In this document: positions 1 through 8,915 of the stretch, piece by piece
How the letters are laid out: each line of letters opens with the position of its first letter
Numbering within the stretch: position 1 is the stretch's first letter
NCBI GenBank assembly: GCA_963729935.1
Contig: CAVSPW010000002.1
Coordinates: 1,612,001 to 1,676,000 of the forward strand
From: CAIKMD01 sp963729935
Lineage (GTDB): Bacteria > Pseudomonadota > Alphaproteobacteria > ATCC43930 > CGMCC-115725
DNA: 64,000 nt
Direction: 5' to 3'
Notes under the pieces: model-generated
Databases searched by the model: none
Told to the model about the DNA's origin: nothing
The model's input: the letters and a program-made list of their open reading frames with translations, nothing else
Program-made: the position numbers and the translations under genes

Positions 1-237
1 CGGCGGCAGCGCGGCGAGCCGCTTCTCGACCCAGCTTCGATTCGCCTCGAGGAAGCGCAGCGCTTCGTTGCGCGAGCCGCGGCGCGGCAAGACCAGCTCG
101 ACCGCGTCTCCGGTTGCGTCGATACGCAGGGCCAACCGCCGGGCGCGCGGATGCGGGCGAAGCCGCAAGGCGACCTCGCCGCCCGCATAGGACCAGCTCG
201 TCGGAAAGATTGCTGTACCCGATGACGCGTCGGCCAT
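1..237 (-). CDS. YgjP/DUF45-like M48-type metallopeptidase, partial (cut by window edge)
   Basis: Only the first 79 codons are visible; the frame is still open at base 1. The protein starts MADASSGTA at the ATG at 237. It continues with an Arg-rich beta-strand pattern (RPHPRARRLALRID, then VELVLPRRG) and a helix ending in WVEKRLAALPP. This N-terminal layout is typical of the YgjP/DUF45 family, small SprT-like zinc proteins. The HExxH metal motif would lie beyond the edge, so the assignment rests on overall pattern only. It follows cobB on the same strand with a 53-base gap and may be the last gene of that unit. Confidence 0.6.
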   Translation of the reverse strand, partial: MADASSGTAIFPTSWSYAGGEVALRLRPHPRARRLALRIDATGDAVELVLPRRGSRNEALRFLEANRSWVEKRLAALPP

Positions 238-290
238 GCGCGCGATTCTAACGGAAGTCGCATGGACGCGCCAAAAGCTTCTTCCGCCCG

Positions 291-1607
291 TCAGGGCGCG
301 ACGCGATCGATGAGATGAACGAAGGACCCCATCACATTGCCGGCAATCCGCCCGACCAGCCCCAAGAGCGTGCCGTCGGCATCGGCGATGCGGAAGAGCG
401 GCGCGCCATCGCCTTCGGCAACAATGCTCGCATAGTGAAATTCGTGGCCGCGAAAGCTCTCGCCCGCGGCGCCCAGCGGGGCTTTGGCAACCAGCGATGC
501 GGTGCGATAGCCGAGATGGAGCTTGCGCGCGGCAAAACTGGTCTGAAGCGGCAGCAATCCGGCCATCCGATGCAACGCGCCTTCGGCATCGACGAGGCTT
601 TGGCCCAGGACCATGTAGCCGCCGCATTCGCCATAGATCGCGGCGCCGCGCCGCGCGGCGCCGCGCAATCCGTCCATGAAGATGCGGCTGCCGGCGATGC
701 GCCCGGCAAAGAGCTCGGGATAGCCGCCCGGCAGATAGACCGCGTCACAATCGCCGGCCGGCGCCTCGTCGGCGAGCGGCGAGAAAAAGGTCAGCGCCGC
801 GCCCGCCTCGCGCCAGCCTTCCAGCAATGTCTCGTAAGCGAACGCAAAGGCTTGATCGCGTGCGACGGCCACGCGCGCGCCCGAAGGGGGAAGAGCCGGC
901 GTCGCAGCACCGTCCGCAAGCGACGAGGGCCGCGCCAATCGCAAAAGCGCGTCGAGATCGATCGCGGCGCCGACCCGGGCGGCGGCGCGATCGAGAAACG
1001 CTTCGAGCGCCGAATGCTCGCCCGCGGGAACGAGTCCGAGATGGCGCGAGGGAAGATCGAGGTCCGCGCTGCGCGGAACGGCGCCGAGGAGCGTCATCTC
1101 GGGCATCGCGCGGCGCAAGGCCGATTCCGCCATGGCGGCGTGACGCGCGCCGCCGACCCGGTTGAAGATCACACCGGTTACCGCGACGCCTCGCCGGTGG
1201 CGGGCAAATCCTTCGACGAGAGCGGCGACCGAATGGGCCTGGCCCTCCAGATTGACGACCAGAACCACCGGCCATCCGGTCAGCGCCGCGAGTTCGGCGG
1301 TCGAGCCCAGGCCGGCCTTGCCCGCGCCGTCGAACAACCCCATCACGCCTTCGCACAGAACGAGTTCGGCTTCGCTTCGCAGCGCGCGAATTTCCGCCGC
1401 CACGGTCTCGCGCCGCATCGCCCAGGGATCGAGGTTGCGGCAAGGCACGCCGCAAGCCGCGCCGAGATAACCGGGATCGATATAGTCCGGGCCCACTTTC
1501 GCGGCGGCGACGCGCAGACCGCGCTTGCGCAGCACGCGCAGCAGACCGAGCGTCACCACCGTCTTGCCGCTGCCCGATTGCGGCGCGGCGATGATGAGCC
1601 CCGTCAT
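291..1607 (-). CDS. cobB: cobyrinate a,c-diamide synthase (CobB/CbiA)
   Basis: ATP- and glutamine-dependent amidation of the a and c side chains of the corrin ring, in the cytoplasm. At 438 aa it has the family's usual length. The N-terminal dethiobiotin-synthetase-like domain carries a P-loop (APQSGSGKT, residues 8-16) and the KVGPDYIDP motif (37-45). The C-terminal GATase-3 domain has the nucleophilic Cys328 in YGECGGYMVLG and a His near the C-terminus (FVHLID). Starts at ATG 1607, 26 bases after the SCO1 stop, so it is probably cotranscribed with cobA and SCO1. Whether the substrate is cobyrinate or hydrogenobyrinate depends on when cobalt is inserted. The sequence does not settle this. 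Confidence 0.95.
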   Translation of the reverse strand: MTGLIIAAPQSGSGKTVVTLGLLRVLRKRGLRVAAAKVGPDYIDPGYLGAACGVPCRNLDPWAMRRETVAAEIRALRSEAELVLCEGVMGLFDGAGKAGLGSTAELAALTGWPVVLVVNLEGQAHSVAALVEGFARHRRGVAVTGVIFNRVGGARHAAMAESALRRAMPEMTLLGAVPRSADLDLPSRHLGLVPAGEHSALEAFLDRAAARVGAAIDLDALLRLARPSSLADGAATPALPPSGARVAVARDQAFAFAYETLLEGWREAGAALTFFSPLADEAPAGDCDAVYLPGGYPELFAGRIAGSRIFMDGLRGAARRGAAIYGECGGYMVLGQSLVDAEGALHRMAGLLPLQTSFAARKLHLGYRTASLVAKAPLGAAGESFRGHEFHYASIVAEGDGAPLFRIADADGTLLGLVGRIAGNVMGSFVHLIDRVAP

Positions 1608-1633
1608 GACACTAGGCCGTCACGCGCGGGGCG

Positions 1634-2224
1634 TCACAGATAGCGCTCGACGGTCGCGGCCATGACCTTGGGTGGAAGGCCGGTCGGCATCTGGCCAAGA
1701 AAGCGTCCATCACGCCCCATCACATAGATGATCGAGCTGTGATCGATGAGATAGTCGTCGCTGCCCGATTGCGGCACCTTGGCGACATAGACGTGATATT
1801 CGCCTTCCGCTTTCTTCAGCTCGGCAGGCGCGCCGGTGAGATAAAGAATGCCGGGATGGAAATTCGCGGCAAAGGACCGCAATTGCTCTTCGGTATCGCG
1901 CGCCGGATCGACGGAGATGAAGATCGGCTGGACCGCCGAAGCCTTGGCGCCGAGAAGATCGAGCGTGTCGGTGATCGCCTGCAAGGTCGTCGGGCAGGCA
2001 TCGGGACAATAAGTATAGCCGAAATAAACGAGCATTACCTTGCCGCGGAAATCGGTGTCATGCCGCGGCACGCCATTCTGGTCGATCAATGCAAAGGGAC
2101 CGCCCACGGCCGGCGTGGCATTCTCGCCGCCGCCGAGCCAGACCTGCTCGTAGACGACGCCGCCGATGATGACCGCAAGCGCGGCAAGGAAGATGTAAAG
2201 CCCGCGGCGGGCCGCTTCGGACAT
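1634..2224 (-). CDS. SCO1/SenC family copper chaperone
   Basis: A thioredoxin-fold, membrane-anchored periplasmic protein of the family that delivers copper to the CuA site of cytochrome c oxidase. It is 196 aa. An N-terminal membrane anchor (about residues 9-27) is followed by the copper ligands Cys73 and Cys77 in YCPDACP, and the third ligand His162 in IDHSSIIY. It sits between cobA and cobB on the same strand with no corrin-related function known for the family. In Rhodobacter the homologous senC lies between regB and regA; here regB-regA are directly coupled about 25 kb away and the SCO gene is in the cobalamin unit instead. Confidence 0.93.
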   Translation of the reverse strand: MSEAARRGLYIFLAALAVIIGGVVYEQVWLGGGENATPAVGGPFALIDQNGVPRHDTDFRGKVMLVYFGYTYCPDACPTTLQAITDTLDLLGAKASAVQPIFISVDPARDTEEQLRSFAANFHPGILYLTGAPAELKKAEGEYHVYVAKVPQSGSDDYLIDHSSIIYVMGRDGRFLGQMPTGLPPKVMAATVERYL

Positions 2225-2283
2225 GATCCGGATATAGGCCGGGAGAGCGGCGCTTTCCAGCGATGAATCCGCGCGGCCTCTGC

Positions 2284-3108
2284 TCAGCGGGCCGGATGAA
2301 TCGCCTGGTCGGCGAGCGTGCCGAGCCAGTCCAGCTCGCGCCGCAAACGCACCGCTGGCCCGACCGCGACCACGGCCGGGGGCTCGATGGCGGACGCGGC
2401 GGCGTCGGCCGCGGCGGCGCCGAGCGTCGTTTCGAGGACACGCTGCTCTTCGGTCGTCGCCTTGCTGATGATCGCGACCGGCTCGTCGCGAGACCGCCCC
2501 GCCGCGATCAAGCGGCGCGCGATCGCGTCGAGATTCTTGAGCGCCATGTAGATGACGAGAACGGCGGCGCCGCGCGACAGCGCCTCCCAGTCGACCGCAG
2601 CGGGCAAGGCCCCGCCGCTGGCCTGGCCGGTGACGAAGGCGATCACCGAATTGGTGTCGCGATGGGTCGCCGGAATGCCGGCATAGGCAAGCCCGCCAAT
2701 GCCCGCCGTGATCCCCGGCACGATGCGGAACGGGATATGCGCCGCCGCGAGCGCGAGACCCTCCTCGCCGCCGCGGCCGAAGACGAAAGGATCGCCGCCC
2801 TTCAAGCGCAGAACGCGCCGGCCCGAGCGGGCGAGCTCGACCAGGCGCAAGGAGATGTCGGGCTGAAGCGGCGAAGGCTTGCCGCCGCGCTTGCCCGCAT
2901 GTTCGAGAATCGCGTCCGGCCGCGCCAAGCGAAGAATGCCGTTTGCGACGAGCGCGTCATAAACGACGATGTCGGCGGATTGCAGCGCATGGAACGCGAG
3001 AATGGTCAGAAGTCCCGGGTCGCCGGGGCCCGCACCCACCAGCCACACCGTGCCCGGCAGGAATTCCGGCGGGGCAAAGGGCGTAAAATCGGGGGTCGAG
3101 CGATCCAT
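2284..3108 (-). CDS. cobA: uroporphyrinogen-III C-methyltransferase (SUMT)
   Basis: Makes precorrin-2 by two SAM-dependent methylations of uroporphyrinogen III, the branch point into corrins and sirohaem. It is 274 aa, a stand-alone SUMT without the CysG dehydrogenase/ferrochelatase half. The N-terminal VWLVGAGPGDPGLLT signature is at residues 21-35. The RLKGGDPFVFGRG SAM-site motif follows near residue 100, and the C-terminal half has the usual ATTEEQRVLETTL stretch. ATG at 3108 heads the minus-strand unit cobA-SCO1-cobB and diverges from cbiD across 71 bases. I see no cobalamin riboswitch in that gap. Confidence 0.95.
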   Translation of the reverse strand: MDRSTPDFTPFAPPEFLPGTVWLVGAGPGDPGLLTILAFHALQSADIVVYDALVANGILRLARPDAILEHAGKRGGKPSPLQPDISLRLVELARSGRRVLRLKGGDPFVFGRGGEEGLALAAAHIPFRIVPGITAGIGGLAYAGIPATHRDTNSVIAFVTGQASGGALPAAVDWEALSRGAAVLVIYMALKNLDAIARRLIAAGRSRDEPVAIISKATTEEQRVLETTLGAAAADAAASAIEPPAVVAVGPAVRLRRELDWLGTLADQAIHPAR

Positions 3109-3179
3109 CGCGCGAGCCTACACCGGCGCTTGCCGCGCGTGTAGCCGCGGCCGTGTCGAAACAATAGAATTAAGCCGCC

Positions 3180-4271
3180 ATGGCAGCAGAGAAAAGCCGC
3201 GCCTTGCGGCGCGGATGGACCACCGGGGCTTGCGCGGCGGCGGCGGCGCGCGCGGCCTATGCCGCTCTCCTGACCGGGACATTTCCCGATCCGGTGGCGA
3301 TCAGGCTGCCGGGCGGCGCGCAGCCGCAATTCCCGCTGGCGTTGAAGGAGCGCGACGGACCGGTCGCCCGCGCCGGCGTGACCAAGGATGCCGGCGACGA
3401 TCCCGACGTCACCCATGGCGCGCTCGTGATCGCCGAAGTGACGGCGGCACCCGAAGGCGCGGGCATTTCCTTCCGCGCGGGAGCGGGTGTCGGCACCGTC
3501 ACCCGCCCGGGCTTGCCGCTCGCGGTCGGAGAGCCGGCGATCAATCCCGGTCCGCGCGCCATGATTTCCCAAGCCTTGGACGAGGTCGCCCGCGCCTGCG
3601 GCCAGGCTGCGCCCGACGCCCTGGTGACGCTCTCGATCCCGGGAGGCGCGGCGCTCGCGGCCAAGACCTTGAACGCGCGGCTCGGCATTCTCGGCGGGCT
3701 CTCGATCCTGGGGACGACCGGGATCGTCGTTCCCTATTCCTGTTCGGCCTGGCTGCACTCGATCCATCGCGGCATCGATGTCGCGCGCGCGACGGGCCTG
3801 TCGCATATCGCCGCATCGACCGGCTCGACCTCCGAAACGGCGATCCAACGGCTCTGCGGTCTCCCGGAAACGGCGCTCATCGATATGGGCGATTTCGTCG
3901 GCGGAACGCTCAAATATCTGCGCCGCCATCCGGTGCCGCGCCTCACCCTGGCCGGCGGCTTCGGCAAATTCGCCAAGCTGGCGCAAGGGCATCTCGATCT
4001 TCATTCCGGCAAGAGCCGGATCAATATCGGCGCGCTCGCGCACGCGCTCGCGGATCTCGGCGCGCCGTCCGCGATCGTATCGGCGGCGGCAAAAGCGGCC
4101 AGCGGCGGCGAAGCGTTGGAAGCGGCAACGCCCGAATTCGCAGCCGCGCTCGTCGCGCGCGTCGCGCGCGAGGCCCGGGCGGTGGCCTTGGCGACGCTCG
4201 CCGGCGGCATCGAGGTCGACGTCGCCATTTTCGACCGGCAAGGCAAGCTCCAGGCCCATGAAGGAATCTGA
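3180..4271 (+). CDS. cbiD: cobalt-precorrin-5B C1-methyltransferase (CbiD)
   Basis: SAM-dependent methylation at C1 of cobalt-precorrin-5B in the cobalt-early corrin route. It is 363 aa, the normal CbiD length, starting with the diagnostic RRGWTTGACAAAAARAA segment (residues 10-26). It shares the Gly-rich middle of the family (GTVTRPGLPL, ILGTTGIV, IAASTGSTSE). CbiD takes the place of CobF, and no CobF homologue is seen in the window. ATG at 3180. The 3' end overlaps cobK by 14 bases, so the two are translationally coupled. Confidence 0.95.
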   Translation: MAAEKSRALRRGWTTGACAAAAARAAYAALLTGTFPDPVAIRLPGGAQPQFPLALKERDGPVARAGVTKDAGDDPDVTHGALVIAEVTAAPEGAGISFRAGAGVGTVTRPGLPLAVGEPAINPGPRAMISQALDEVARACGQAAPDALVTLSIPGGAALAAKTLNARLGILGGLSILGTTGIVVPYSCSAWLHSIHRGIDVARATGLSHIAASTGSTSETAIQRLCGLPETALIDMGDFVGGTLKYLRRHPVPRLTLAGGFGKFAKLAQGHLDLHSGKSRINIGALAHALADLGAPSAIVSAAAKAASGGEALEAATPEFAAALVARVAREARAVALATLAGGIEVDVAIFDRQGKLQAHEGI

Positions 4272-5043
4272 GTCCGTTCACTTGCTCATCCTCGGCGGCA
4301 CCGCCGAGGCCCGCGCGCTGGCGGGCGACGCGCTGGCGCGATTCGGGCATCGCCTTCGCGTCACGACCTCGCTCGCCGGCCGCACACGCGCGCCGATGGA
4401 ACCGGCGGGCGCGCTGCGCCGCGGCGGCTTCGGCGGCGCGGCGGGTCTCGCGCAATATCTCGAAGCAGCGCGCATCGATCTCGCGATCGATGCCACCCAT
4501 CCCTTCGCCATGCGCATTTCGGCGGCGGCCCAGACGGCCTGTCGCGCGCGCAACGTGCCGCTGCTCACCTTGACGCGGCCGCGTTGGACCGCGCGGCACG
4601 CCGATCGCTGGATCGACGCGGCGGCTGCCGCCGAAGCGGCAGCCCTTCTGCCGGGACTCGGCCGCCGCGCCTTCCTCACGATCGGCCAGAGCGATCTCGC
4701 GGCGTTTTCGGGCATCGAGGACATCCATTTCCTGGTGCGCCTGATCGATCCACCGCTTGCGGCCCTGCCGCTTCGCTCTTACGAAATCCGCTTGGGACGG
4801 GGGCCTTTCACCGTAGACGAGGAGCGACAGATCATGACACGCCACGCGATCGACGTCCTTGTCGCCAAAGCCTCGGGCGGGGCCTCGATCGCGGCGAAGC
4901 TCGAAGCGGCGCGCGCGCTCGAAATCCCCGTCTTGATGCTGCGCCGACCGGAACACGAATCCGGCGAAGTCGTCGAGCACGGTAGGGACGCGCTCGATTG
5001 GATCGCGCACAGGCTTCGCGAATTGCAGGAGGTTCTGTCTTGA
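4258..5043 (+). CDS. cobK: precorrin-6A/cobalt-precorrin-6A reductase (CobK/CbiJ)
   Basis: NAD(P)H-dependent reduction of the (cobalt-)precorrin-6A macrocycle. The frame stays open upstream inside cbiD, but the family N-terminus (HLLILGGTAEARALA) fixes the start at ATG 4258, giving 261 aa. Family features are DATHPFAMRIS around residue 80, LTLTRPRW, the TIGQSDLAAF strand-turn, and VAKASGGASIAAKLEAA near the C-terminus. It overlaps cbiD by 14 bases upstream. Its TGA overlaps the TTG start of the following ankyrin gene, so all three probably share one transcript. Confidence 0.93.
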   Translation: MKESESVHLLILGGTAEARALAGDALARFGHRLRVTTSLAGRTRAPMEPAGALRRGGFGGAAGLAQYLEAARIDLAIDATHPFAMRISAAAQTACRARNVPLLTLTRPRWTARHADRWIDAAAAAEAAALLPGLGRRAFLTIGQSDLAAFSGIEDIHFLVRLIDPPLAALPLRSYEIRLGRGPFTVDEERQIMTRHAIDVLVAKASGGASIAAKLEAARALEIPVLMLRRPEHESGEVVEHGRDALDWIAHRLRELQEVLS

Positions 5044-5612
5044 AACATCGCGTCGCTTCGATCGCCATCGGCGCCGTCTTGGCCCTCGCGCCGGGACACG
5101 GTATCGCGCAAACCATGCCGCTCGGCGGGATCGACCTGTCGGGGTGGTACGACGTCGTGATGGCGGCGTCGCGCGACAAGACCGATGACGTGCGCGCCAT
5201 GCTTCTCGCCGGGAAAAGCGCCGATGTGAAGGACGACAAGGGCGAAACGCCGCTCGGCTATGCGGCGAGCTTCGGCAATGTCGAGATGACGCGCGTCCTG
5301 TTGCGATACAATGCGCCGGTCGATCGAGCCGATCAGTTCGGCAATACGCCGCTGCATTGGGCGGCACAGCGCGGCAGCGTCGATGTCATGCAGCTTCTGC
5401 TCGATGCCAAGGCGACGGTCGATGCGCCCAACAAGCAAGGGATCACGCCGCTGATGATGGCCGCCAGCAAAGGCCAAATCCTGGCCGTGCGCCTTCTGCT
5501 CAAACACGGCGCCGATGCGCGAAAGCAGGATTACACCGGCCGCGACGCGATCGGCTGGGCCGAGGGCAAGGCCAACATGCTGCAGGTCCTGCATATGGCC
5601 AAGACGGGTTAG
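5040..5612 (+). CDS. secreted ankyrin-repeat protein
   Basis: Periplasmic or secreted ankyrin-repeat protein of unknown partner. I place the start at TTG 5040. An AGGAGG ribosome site lies about 6 bases upstream, and this start gives a clean signal peptide (KHRVASIAIGAVLALAPG...GIAQ) followed by about 166 residues. The body has four to five ankyrin units recognisable by the TPLGYAASFG, TPLHWAAQRG and TPLMMAASKG turns and hydrophobic VxxLL helices. An ATG at 4998 also opens the frame, but it would bury the signal peptide. The start overlaps the cobK stop (TTGA). Convergent with cobM by a 4-base tail overlap. A link to corrin metabolism is only positional. Confidence 0.88.
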   Translation: MKHRVASIAIGAVLALAPGHGIAQTMPLGGIDLSGWYDVVMAASRDKTDDVRAMLLAGKSADVKDDKGETPLGYAASFGNVEMTRVLLRYNAPVDRADQFGNTPLHWAAQRGSVDVMQLLLDAKATVDAPNKQGITPLMMAASKGQILAVRLLLKHGADARKQDYTGRDAIGWAEGKANMLQVLHMAKTG

Positions 5613-6409
5613 GCCGGCCCCTCGGGTTCCCGGCCCTTCTTCTTGAGCGGACGCAAGACATGGTGATGCCCGGCGGCGTAGAGACGGCTGTCGGTGAACG
5701 CGCTTGCCCCGACAGCGGCGCCGAGCACGCGTCCGACGATGATCAGCGCGGTGCGCGTAAATCCCGCCTCTTTCACCTGGGCGCGAATCGTCGCCAGGGT
5801 TCCGCGCAGAACCTGTTGGTCGGGCCAGCTTGCGCGGTAGACCACGGCGACGGGGCATTCATCGCCATAGATCGGCACGAGCTGGCGCAGGATCGGGGCT
5901 AGGTTGTTGATCGATAGATGCAGCACCAAGGTCGCCCGGCTTCGGGCCAGGGTCGCGAGATCTTCCTCGGGCGGCACCGCCGAGGCGCGGATCGCGGTGC
6001 GCGTCAGAATGACCGTCTGCGCGACGCCGGGCAGGGTGAGCTCGGTGCCGAGCGCCGCCGCCGCCGCCGCAAAGGCCGGCACGCCGGGCGTCAGATCATA
6101 GGGAATACCGAGCGCGTCGAGCCGGCGCATCTGCTCGGCCACCGCGCCATAGAGCGAGATATCGCCGGAATGAACCCGCGCGACGTCCTTGCCCTCGCCA
6201 TGGGCGCGAACCATCTCGGCGATGATTTCGTCGAGCATGAGCGGCGCCGTGTCGATGACGCGCGCATCCGGGGGTGCAGCCGCAATCACTGCCTGCGGCA
6301 CGAGCGAGCCCGCATAAAGGCAAACGGCGCTGCGCTCGATGAGGTGCAAGCCGCGCAAGGTGATGAGATCGGGCGCGCCCGGTCCGGCGCCGATGAAATG
6401 AACGGTCAT
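5609..6409 (-). CDS. cobM: precorrin-4 C11-methyltransferase (CobM/CbiF)
   Basis: SAM-dependent C11 methylation of (cobalt-)precorrin-4. It is 266 aa with the class III methyltransferase signature VHFIGAGPGAPDLITLRG at residues 3-20, then VCLYAGSLVP, the HSGDISLYG motif and TPGVPAFAAAAAALG. It is the last gene of the long minus-strand cob operon; its ATG at 6409 overlaps the end of the upstream CbiG-CobJ fusion by 4 bases. The C-terminal residues (LKKKGREPEGPA) run slightly past the usual end. The family is shared by the aerobic and anaerobic routes. Confidence 0.95.
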   Translation of the reverse strand: MTVHFIGAGPGAPDLITLRGLHLIERSAVCLYAGSLVPQAVIAAAPPDARVIDTAPLMLDEIIAEMVRAHGEGKDVARVHSGDISLYGAVAEQMRRLDALGIPYDLTPGVPAFAAAAAALGTELTLPGVAQTVILTRTAIRASAVPPEEDLATLARSRATLVLHLSINNLAPILRQLVPIYGDECPVAVVYRASWPDQQVLRGTLATIRAQVKEAGFTRTALIIVGRVLGAAVGASAFTDSRLYAAGHHHVLRPLKKKGREPEGPA

Positions 6410-8220
6410 GGGCGCCGTTTGGCGGCGTAGCCGCGCGGCGTGTAGATCAAGGGCCTATCGGCAAGCTGGCGCGTTGCGCTGTTGCCGATGAGGACGAGCG
6501 TGAGCATGTCGATCGCGGCGGGATCGAGTGCGCTCAAGCTCGTCACCGCGACGGTTTCGCCCGCCCGGCCGAGATTGCGCGCGAGCGCCACGGGCGTCTC
6601 GCCCGGACGCGCGGCGAGGAGGATCTCGCGCGCCCTTTGCAACTGGCTCACGCGCCGCGAAGAGCGCGGATTGTAGAGCGCGATCACGAAATCGCCCTCC
6701 GCCGCGGCCTTGAGACGGCGCTCGATCGTGTCCCAGGGTGTCAGCAGATCCGACAAGGAGATCGCACAGAAATCATGGCCGAGCGGCGCGCCGAGACGCG
6801 CGGCCGCCGCCTGCATCGCCGAGACGCCGGGCACGACTTCGAGCGCAATCCGCCGCCACTCCGCGCGCCCCTCGCGATCCATGAGTTCGAAGACGAGGCT
6901 TGCCAGCCCGTAGATCCCGGCATCGCCCGAGGAGACCAGCGCCACGGCGAGGCCCGAAGCGGCAAGATCGAGCGCCAGCCGCGCGCGTTCCTCTTCGGCG
7001 CCCAAGGCCCCGTCATGCCGGGTCTTTCCGGCGAGCGCGGATCCGAGAAGATCGAGATAGAGCCGGTAGCCGACGACATCGCTTGCCGCGCGAAGCGCCG
7101 CGTCGGCCGCCGCCGTGCGCGAGGCGGCGTCGCCCGGCCCGATGCCGATGATCGCGAGGCTGCCGCGCGCCCGGCCAATCCGCGCAGCGTCGAGCGCGTG
7201 CGGCGCGCGTGCGAGCGCGCAAGTGACACGCGAGCCCGATTGCTTCGGCACGATCAAGCTGCCCTTTGCGCCGACCGAGGCGAGGGCGGCACCCTCGGCG
7301 ACGCCGTGGCACCCGACGGCGCGGAACACCGTCTCGGATGGCGTTTGCAGCCGCGGCGTCTCGGCAAGAAGCTCGGCCGGCGTGAAGAACCGGGCCGGGA
7401 TGCCAAGCGAGGCCGCAAGACCGTGGACCGCTTCCTCGTCGCTTTTGAGATCGATCGAGGCAACGAGCGCCACCGCGGCTTCGGCAAACCCGTGCCGGCG
7501 CAGGGTCTCGATCGCGAGCGCGCGCAGCTCTGCCGCCGGCACGCCGCGCTCGCAACCGACCCCCAAGACCAGCACGGGCGGATGCAGAACGAGCGCTTCC
7601 TCGCCCGTGACCAGCGCGCGATCGGTGACGCGAATCCGAAATTTTCCATGATCGGCGAAACGCGTGCCCGCGGCATCGAGCCAGGCCGCATCGCCCGCCT
7701 CGATCGTCAAGGCCACGCTCTCATTCGCGAGCAGGGCAGCCGTCACCGCCTTCGCGCGCTCGGGATTGGCGACGCGCCAGCCCGGCGGCGGATCGTCGAG
7801 CGCCAGATCAAGGCGCAGATCGCCCGCCGTGGTGATCGCGGCAGCGCCTCCCGTCATCGCGGCGATGGCGCGCGCCAGCGCATTGGCACCGCGATGTCCG
7901 CCCAAAAGCGGCACGGCGGCCGAGCCATCCTCGGCAATCGCGAGCACCGGCGGCTCGACGCGCTTGTCGGCGATGAGAGGCGCCAGCGCGCGCATGAGGA
8001 TGCCGCTGGCGCAAAGACCGATGATCGGGGTGCCTGCGGAAAAGAGCGCGCCCAAATGGCTCGCAGCGTGCTCGAAGTGAATATCGGCATCCATCCCGCG
8101 CGCGGCCGGCGCGTGGATCCTGGCATCGGTCAGGAGCGACTTGATCCGGCGCGCGAGGCCTAGGGCCGAAGGCCCGAGCACGACGATCGCGGCGTCTTGC
8201 GGCAGCGCGCTCACCGCCAC
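6406..8220 (-). CDS. cobJ: CbiG-CobJ fusion: cobalt-precorrin-5A hydrolase / precorrin-3B C17-methyltransferase
   Basis: A 604-aa two-domain protein. The N-terminal ~340 residues are CbiG-like (cobalt-precorrin-5A acetaldehyde-releasing hydrolase). They contain IIGLCASGILMRALAPL and PLLGGHRGANALARAIA in the N-terminal part and the CbiG C-terminal fold with LGVGCERGVPAAEL. The C-terminal half is a CobJ/CbiH methyltransferase starting LAIIGIGPGDAASRT, with VSSGDAGIYGLASLVFE and VPGVSAMQAAAARLGAPLG. The start is GTG 8220, overlapping cobI by 10 bases. Having CbiG fused to the C17-methylase ties ring contraction and C2-unit loss in one polypeptide. CobG and CobZ, the oxygen-dependent alternative, are not seen. 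Confidence 0.93.
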   Translation of the reverse strand: MAVSALPQDAAIVVLGPSALGLARRIKSLLTDARIHAPAARGMDADIHFEHAASHLGALFSAGTPIIGLCASGILMRALAPLIADKRVEPPVLAIAEDGSAAVPLLGGHRGANALARAIAAMTGGAAAITTAGDLRLDLALDDPPPGWRVANPERAKAVTAALLANESVALTIEAGDAAWLDAAGTRFADHGKFRIRVTDRALVTGEEALVLHPPVLVLGVGCERGVPAAELRALAIETLRRHGFAEAAVALVASIDLKSDEEAVHGLAASLGIPARFFTPAELLAETPRLQTPSETVFRAVGCHGVAEGAALASVGAKGSLIVPKQSGSRVTCALARAPHALDAARIGRARGSLAIIGIGPGDAASRTAAADAALRAASDVVGYRLYLDLLGSALAGKTRHDGALGAEEERARLALDLAASGLAVALVSSGDAGIYGLASLVFELMDREGRAEWRRIALEVVPGVSAMQAAAARLGAPLGHDFCAISLSDLLTPWDTIERRLKAAAEGDFVIALYNPRSSRRVSQLQRAREILLAARPGETPVALARNLGRAGETVAVTSLSALDPAAIDMLTLVLIGNSATRQLADRPLIYTPRGYAAKRRP

Positions 8221-8915
8221 GCCTCGCCGCGGCGATGCAGGAGGATCATCGAGAAATAAGGGGCGTCGGCGGGTTCGACCTCGTCGAGGGTTGCAAGCCG
8301 CGCATTGGCGAGCGTCGCGCGCTCGACATAGCGCGCCTTGGCGGCAAGACCGAGCCGAGCGAGGAGATCGCGCACCCGCGCGAAATGACGGCCGAGCTTG
8401 ATGATGGCGGCGGCCTCGCAGGCCTCAAGCCGCCGCGCGAGTTCGTCGTCGGACAAGGTCGCCGGCAGAACGATCAGCGCGTCGTTGCGCGCGGCCAGCG
8501 GAAATCCGGCTGCGGCGGCGCAGGCGCCCAGCGAAGATACGCCGGGCACGATTTCGACCGCGAAGCGCTCGCCGAGCCGGCCGAAGAGGTACATGAAGGA
8601 GCCGTAGAAGAACGGATCGCCCTGACACAACACGGCGACGTCGCGCCCCGCTTCGAGATGGCGGCCGATCGCTTCCGCGGCGCGGTCGTAAACCGCCTGC
8701 GCCGGAAACCGCGCGCTTTCCATCGGAATCCGGATCGGCAATTCGAGCTGCGCCGGCGAAAGAGAATGCGCGACGATGCCGCGCGCGAAGCTCGGCCCGT
8801 CCTCGGGCGCGGGATAGGCCACCACCTCGACGCGCCGCAAAATGCGCCACGCCTTCAGGGTGATGAGTTCCGGATCGCCCGGCCCGACGCCGAGCCCATA
8901 AATCTTCCCCGTCAT
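8211..8915 (-). CDS. cobI: precorrin-2 C20-methyltransferase (CobI/CbiL)
   Basis: SAM-dependent C20 methylation of (cobalt-)precorrin-2. The open frame runs far upstream through the neighbouring gene, but the family N-terminus KIYGLGVGPGDPELITLKA fixes the start at ATG 8915, giving 234 aa. Other motifs are VAVLCQGDPFFYGSFMYL and EIVPGVSSLGACAAAAGFPLA. The ATG overlaps the TGA of the upstream glycosyltransferase (ATGA). The 3' end overlaps the cbiG-cobJ start by 10 bases. Confidence 0.94.
   Translation of the reverse strand: MTGKIYGLGVGPGDPELITLKAWRILRRVEVVAYPAPEDGPSFARGIVAHSLSPAQLELPIRIPMESARFPAQAVYDRAAEAIGRHLEAGRDVAVLCQGDPFFYGSFMYLFGRLGERFAVEIVPGVSSLGACAAAAGFPLAARNDALIVLPATLSDDELARRLEACEAAAIIKLGRHFARVRDLLARLGLAAKARYVERATLANARLATLDEVEPADAPYFSMILLHRRGEAWR

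Noticed and set aside
315..1643. Long plus-strand ORF opposite cobB (442 codons)
   Set aside because: Antisense to a clear cobB; Arg/Ala/Gly-rich low-quality translation typical of shadow frames in GC-rich DNA.
3109..3179. Second cobalamin riboswitch between cobA and cbiD
   Set aside because: The 71-base gap is too short and lacks the GCAACTG core and B12 box. Likewise I find none upstream of cobT or cbiX.
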